Shown: in pieces, positions 4,545-6,319 of the stretch
Position numbering within the stretch: position 1 is the stretch's first letter
Layout: each line of letters opens with the position of its first letter
Assembly (NCBI GenBank): GCA_016765235.1
Contig: JAESQH010000090.1
Coordinates: 1-6,319, forward strand
Reading direction: 5' to 3'
Length of the DNA: 6,319 nucleotides
From: Paracoccaceae bacterium
GTDB taxonomy: Bacteria > Pseudomonadota > Alphaproteobacteria > Rhodobacterales > Rhodobacteraceae
The notes under the pieces: generated by a model
Databases searched by the model: none
What the model was told of the DNA's origin: nothing
What the model saw: only the letters and a program-made list of their open reading frames with translations
Position numbers and translations under genes: made by a program

Positions 4545-6319
4545 ATGGCCGTTGTAGTAGTCGAATCCCCCGCTAAAGCCAAAACTATCAATAAATATCT
4601 AGGGGATGAGTACACCGTTCTGGCGTCTTACGGCCACGTTCGCGACCTGCCGGCAAAGAACGGCTCCGTCGATACAGACAACGATTTCGAGATGAAATGG
4701 GATGTCGCTGCGCAGTCCCAGAAACATATTCGCGCCATTGTGGATGCCATGAAGGCAGACCCTGACGACAAACTGATCCTCGCAACCGACCCTGATAGGG
4801 AGGGCGAGGCGATCAGTTGGCACCTTGAGGAAGTTCTACGTAAACGCAAGGTTATTAAGAAATCCACCAAGGTTGAACGTGTGGTGTTCAACGCCGTCAC
4901 CAAATCCGCAATTCTTGAGGCCATGAAAAACCCGCGCCAAGTCGATCAACCGCTGGTAGACGCCTACCTAGCCCGCCGTGCGCTGGATTATCTCGTGGGC
5001 TTCAACCTTTCACCAGTTCTTTGGCGCAAATTGCCGGGCGCGAAATCCGCTGGTCGCGTGCAATCCGTCGTCCTGCGCCTGATCGTTGAGCGCGAGATGG
5101 AAATCGAAGCGTTTAAGAACCGCGAATACTGGACCGTAGCCGCTGACCTGACCACACCGCGCGGACAAAACTTCGAGGCGCGCCTGACCATCCTTGGTGG
5201 CAAAAAGCTGGATAAATTCAGCATCGAAACCTCCGCCGCTGCCGAACTGGCCGTTGCTGCAATCGAATCCCGCGACCTTAAAATCGCGTCAGTCGAGGCA
5301 AAACCCGCCAACCGCAACCCCTCCGCCCCCTTCATGACATCGTCTTTGCAACAAGAGGCCAGCCGCAAGTTCGGCTTTGGTGCCCGCCAGACAATGTCCA
5401 CCGCCCAGCGCCTGTATGAGGCTGGATATATCACCTACATGCGTACCGACGGCATCGACATGGCCCCCGAAGCCGTGACCCAAGTTCGCGAAGTTATCGA
5501 GGCCCGTTACGGTGCCGCTTACGTCCCTGACAAGCCGCGTATCTATAAAAACAAAGCCAAGAACGCACAAGAAGCGCACGAATGTATCCGCCCGACGGAT
5601 ATGTCTATGGCCCCGGATGCAATCGCAAAACTTGAGGCCGATCAACGTAAACTTTACGATCTGATCTGGAAACGCTCGGTTGCGTGTCAAATGGCAGCCG
5701 CTCGACTGGAACGCACAACCGTCGATATTCTTTCGGCTGATGAACAAATCGGTCTGCGGGCCACTGGTCAAGTTATCCAGTTTGACGGTTTCATGAAGGT
5801 CTATACCGAAGGCCGTGAAGACGCCGTTATCGACGACGACAAAACCTTGCCACAGATCACGCAGGGTGATCCTGCCGACAAGCGCTCGGTTACGCCAGAA
5901 CAGCATTTCACCCAACCACCGCCCCGTTATTCCGAGGCGAGCATCGTGCAGAAAATGGAAGAACTGGGCATTGGTCGCCCGTCTACCTATGCTTCGATTG
6001 TGACTACAATTCAGGATCGCGACTATGTTCGCAAAGAAAAGAACCGCCTGATCCCCGAGGATAAAGGCCGTCTGGTGACGATCTTCCTTGAAAGCTATTT
6101 CCGCCAATATGTCGGATATGATTTCACGGCCGCGCTGGAAAGCGACCTCGATAAAGTCAGCGCGGGCGAAGAGGACTGGAAAGTTCTGCTTGGGCGTTTC
6201 TGGAAAGACTTCCACGCAGCGATTGACGAAACTGCCGACCTTCGCATCACTGAAGTGCTGGAGAAAATCAACGACGTGCTGGCCCCGCACATCTTCCCGC
6301 CAAATGAAGAAGGTACCGA
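4545..6319 (+). CDS. topA: DNA topoisomerase I (type IA), 3' end outside window
   Basis: This enzyme relaxes negative supercoils by cutting one DNA strand through a 5'-phosphotyrosine link. The first 591 codons are present; alphaproteobacterial enzymes usually run to roughly 850-900 residues, so the C-terminal zinc-ribbon or DNA-binding repeats are missing only because the window ends. The TOPRIM domain opens with VVVVESPAKAKTI, catalytic Glu7, and DPDREGE (82-88) supplies the metal-binding Asp82, Asp84 and Glu86. GAKSAGRVQS (165-174) is a conserved core motif. YITYMRTDG contains the active-site Tyr298, equivalent to Tyr319 in E. coli. HECIRPTD (345-352) and PPPRYSEAS (458-466) followed by GIGRPSTYA are further family signatures. 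All key residues are intact. GGAG seven bases upstream sets the ATG at 4545. The product acts on chromosomal DNA in the cytoplasm, opposing gyrase. Confidence 0.97.
   Translation, partial: MAVVVVESPAKAKTINKYLGDEYTVLASYGHVRDLPAKNGSVDTDNDFEMKWDVAAQSQKHIRAIVDAMKADPDDKLILATDPDREGEAISWHLEEVLRKRKVIKKSTKVERVVFNAVTKSAILEAMKNPRQVDQPLVDAYLARRALDYLVGFNLSPVLWRKLPGAKSAGRVQSVVLRLIVEREMEIEAFKNREYWTVAADLTTPRGQNFEARLTILGGKKLDKFSIETSAAAELAVAAIESRDLKIASVEAKPANRNPSAPFMTSSLQQEASRKFGFGARQTMSTAQRLYEAGYITYMRTDGIDMAPEAVTQVREVIEARYGAAYVPDKPRIYKNKAKNAQEAHECIRPTDMSMAPDAIAKLEADQRKLYDLIWKRSVACQMAAARLERTTVDILSADEQIGLRATGQVIQFDGFMKVYTEGREDAVIDDDKTLPQITQGDPADKRSVTPEQHFTQPPPRYSEASIVQKMEELGIGRPSTYASIVTTIQDRDYVRKEKNRLIPEDKGRLVTIFLESYFRQYVGYDFTAALESDLDKVSAGEEDWKVLLGRFWKDFHAAIDETADLRITEVLEKINDVLAPHIFPPNEEGT

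Noticed and set aside
5289..6290. Long open frame of 333 codons on the minus strand, opposite topA
   Set aside because: It lies wholly inside a topA coding region with every catalytic motif intact. The protein has no recognisable domain, and long antisense frames are common opposite conserved GC-biased genes.
1..6319. Possible tRNA genes, CRISPR array, insertion sequence, toxin-antitoxin or integration site
   Set aside because: I looked in the spacers and at the gene boundaries on both strands and saw no cloverleaf, regular repeat array, transposase, terminal inverted repeats or paired small genes.

Overview
The window looks like a chromosomal piece of an alphaproteobacterium, most likely a marine Rhodobacterales (Roseobacter-type) species. 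The reasons are a class I (not class II) lysyl-tRNA synthetase, a split YeeE/YedE sulfur-transport pair, a TerB-like gene in front of topA, and a beta-helix protein whose N-terminal module I recall mainly from that group. Genus-level placement is inference from family knowledge, not from a search.

Layout, left to right. Positions 1-1117 (minus strand) carry the N-terminal ~372 residues of a right-handed beta-helix (pectate-lyase-superfamily-like) protein that runs off the left edge. A 266-base divergent spacer follows (1118-1383). Its half next to the beta-helix gene is GC-rich and open in the beta-helix frame. Its other half is very AT-rich and holds two inverted repeats just ahead of the plus-strand genes. 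At 1384-2259 lies a compact two-gene operon encoding the two halves of a YeeE/YedE-type thiosulfate/sulfur-compound transporter. It ends at a strong GC hairpin (2263-2283) shared with the convergent class I lysyl-tRNA synthetase gene (2290-3873, minus strand). A 118-base divergent spacer separates lysS from a small TerB-like gene (3992-4426). Then, after a 118-base spacer with a promoter-like site overlapped by an inverted repeat, comes topA, DNA topoisomerase I (4545 to beyond the right edge).

The genes form separate units rather than one system: a surface or extracellular beta-helix protein, a sulfur-uptake operon, and two housekeeping enzymes (tRNA charging and DNA supercoil relaxation) with a TerB-like protein between them. 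I found no tRNA or rRNA gene, CRISPR array, insertion sequence or phage integration site. I do not see a clear undescribed multi-gene system. The items most worth following up are the beta-helix family with its unexplained N-terminal module, the operator-like palindromes before the orphan YeeE/YedE pair, and the synthetase's lack of the cysteine zinc knuckles of its archaeal relatives.
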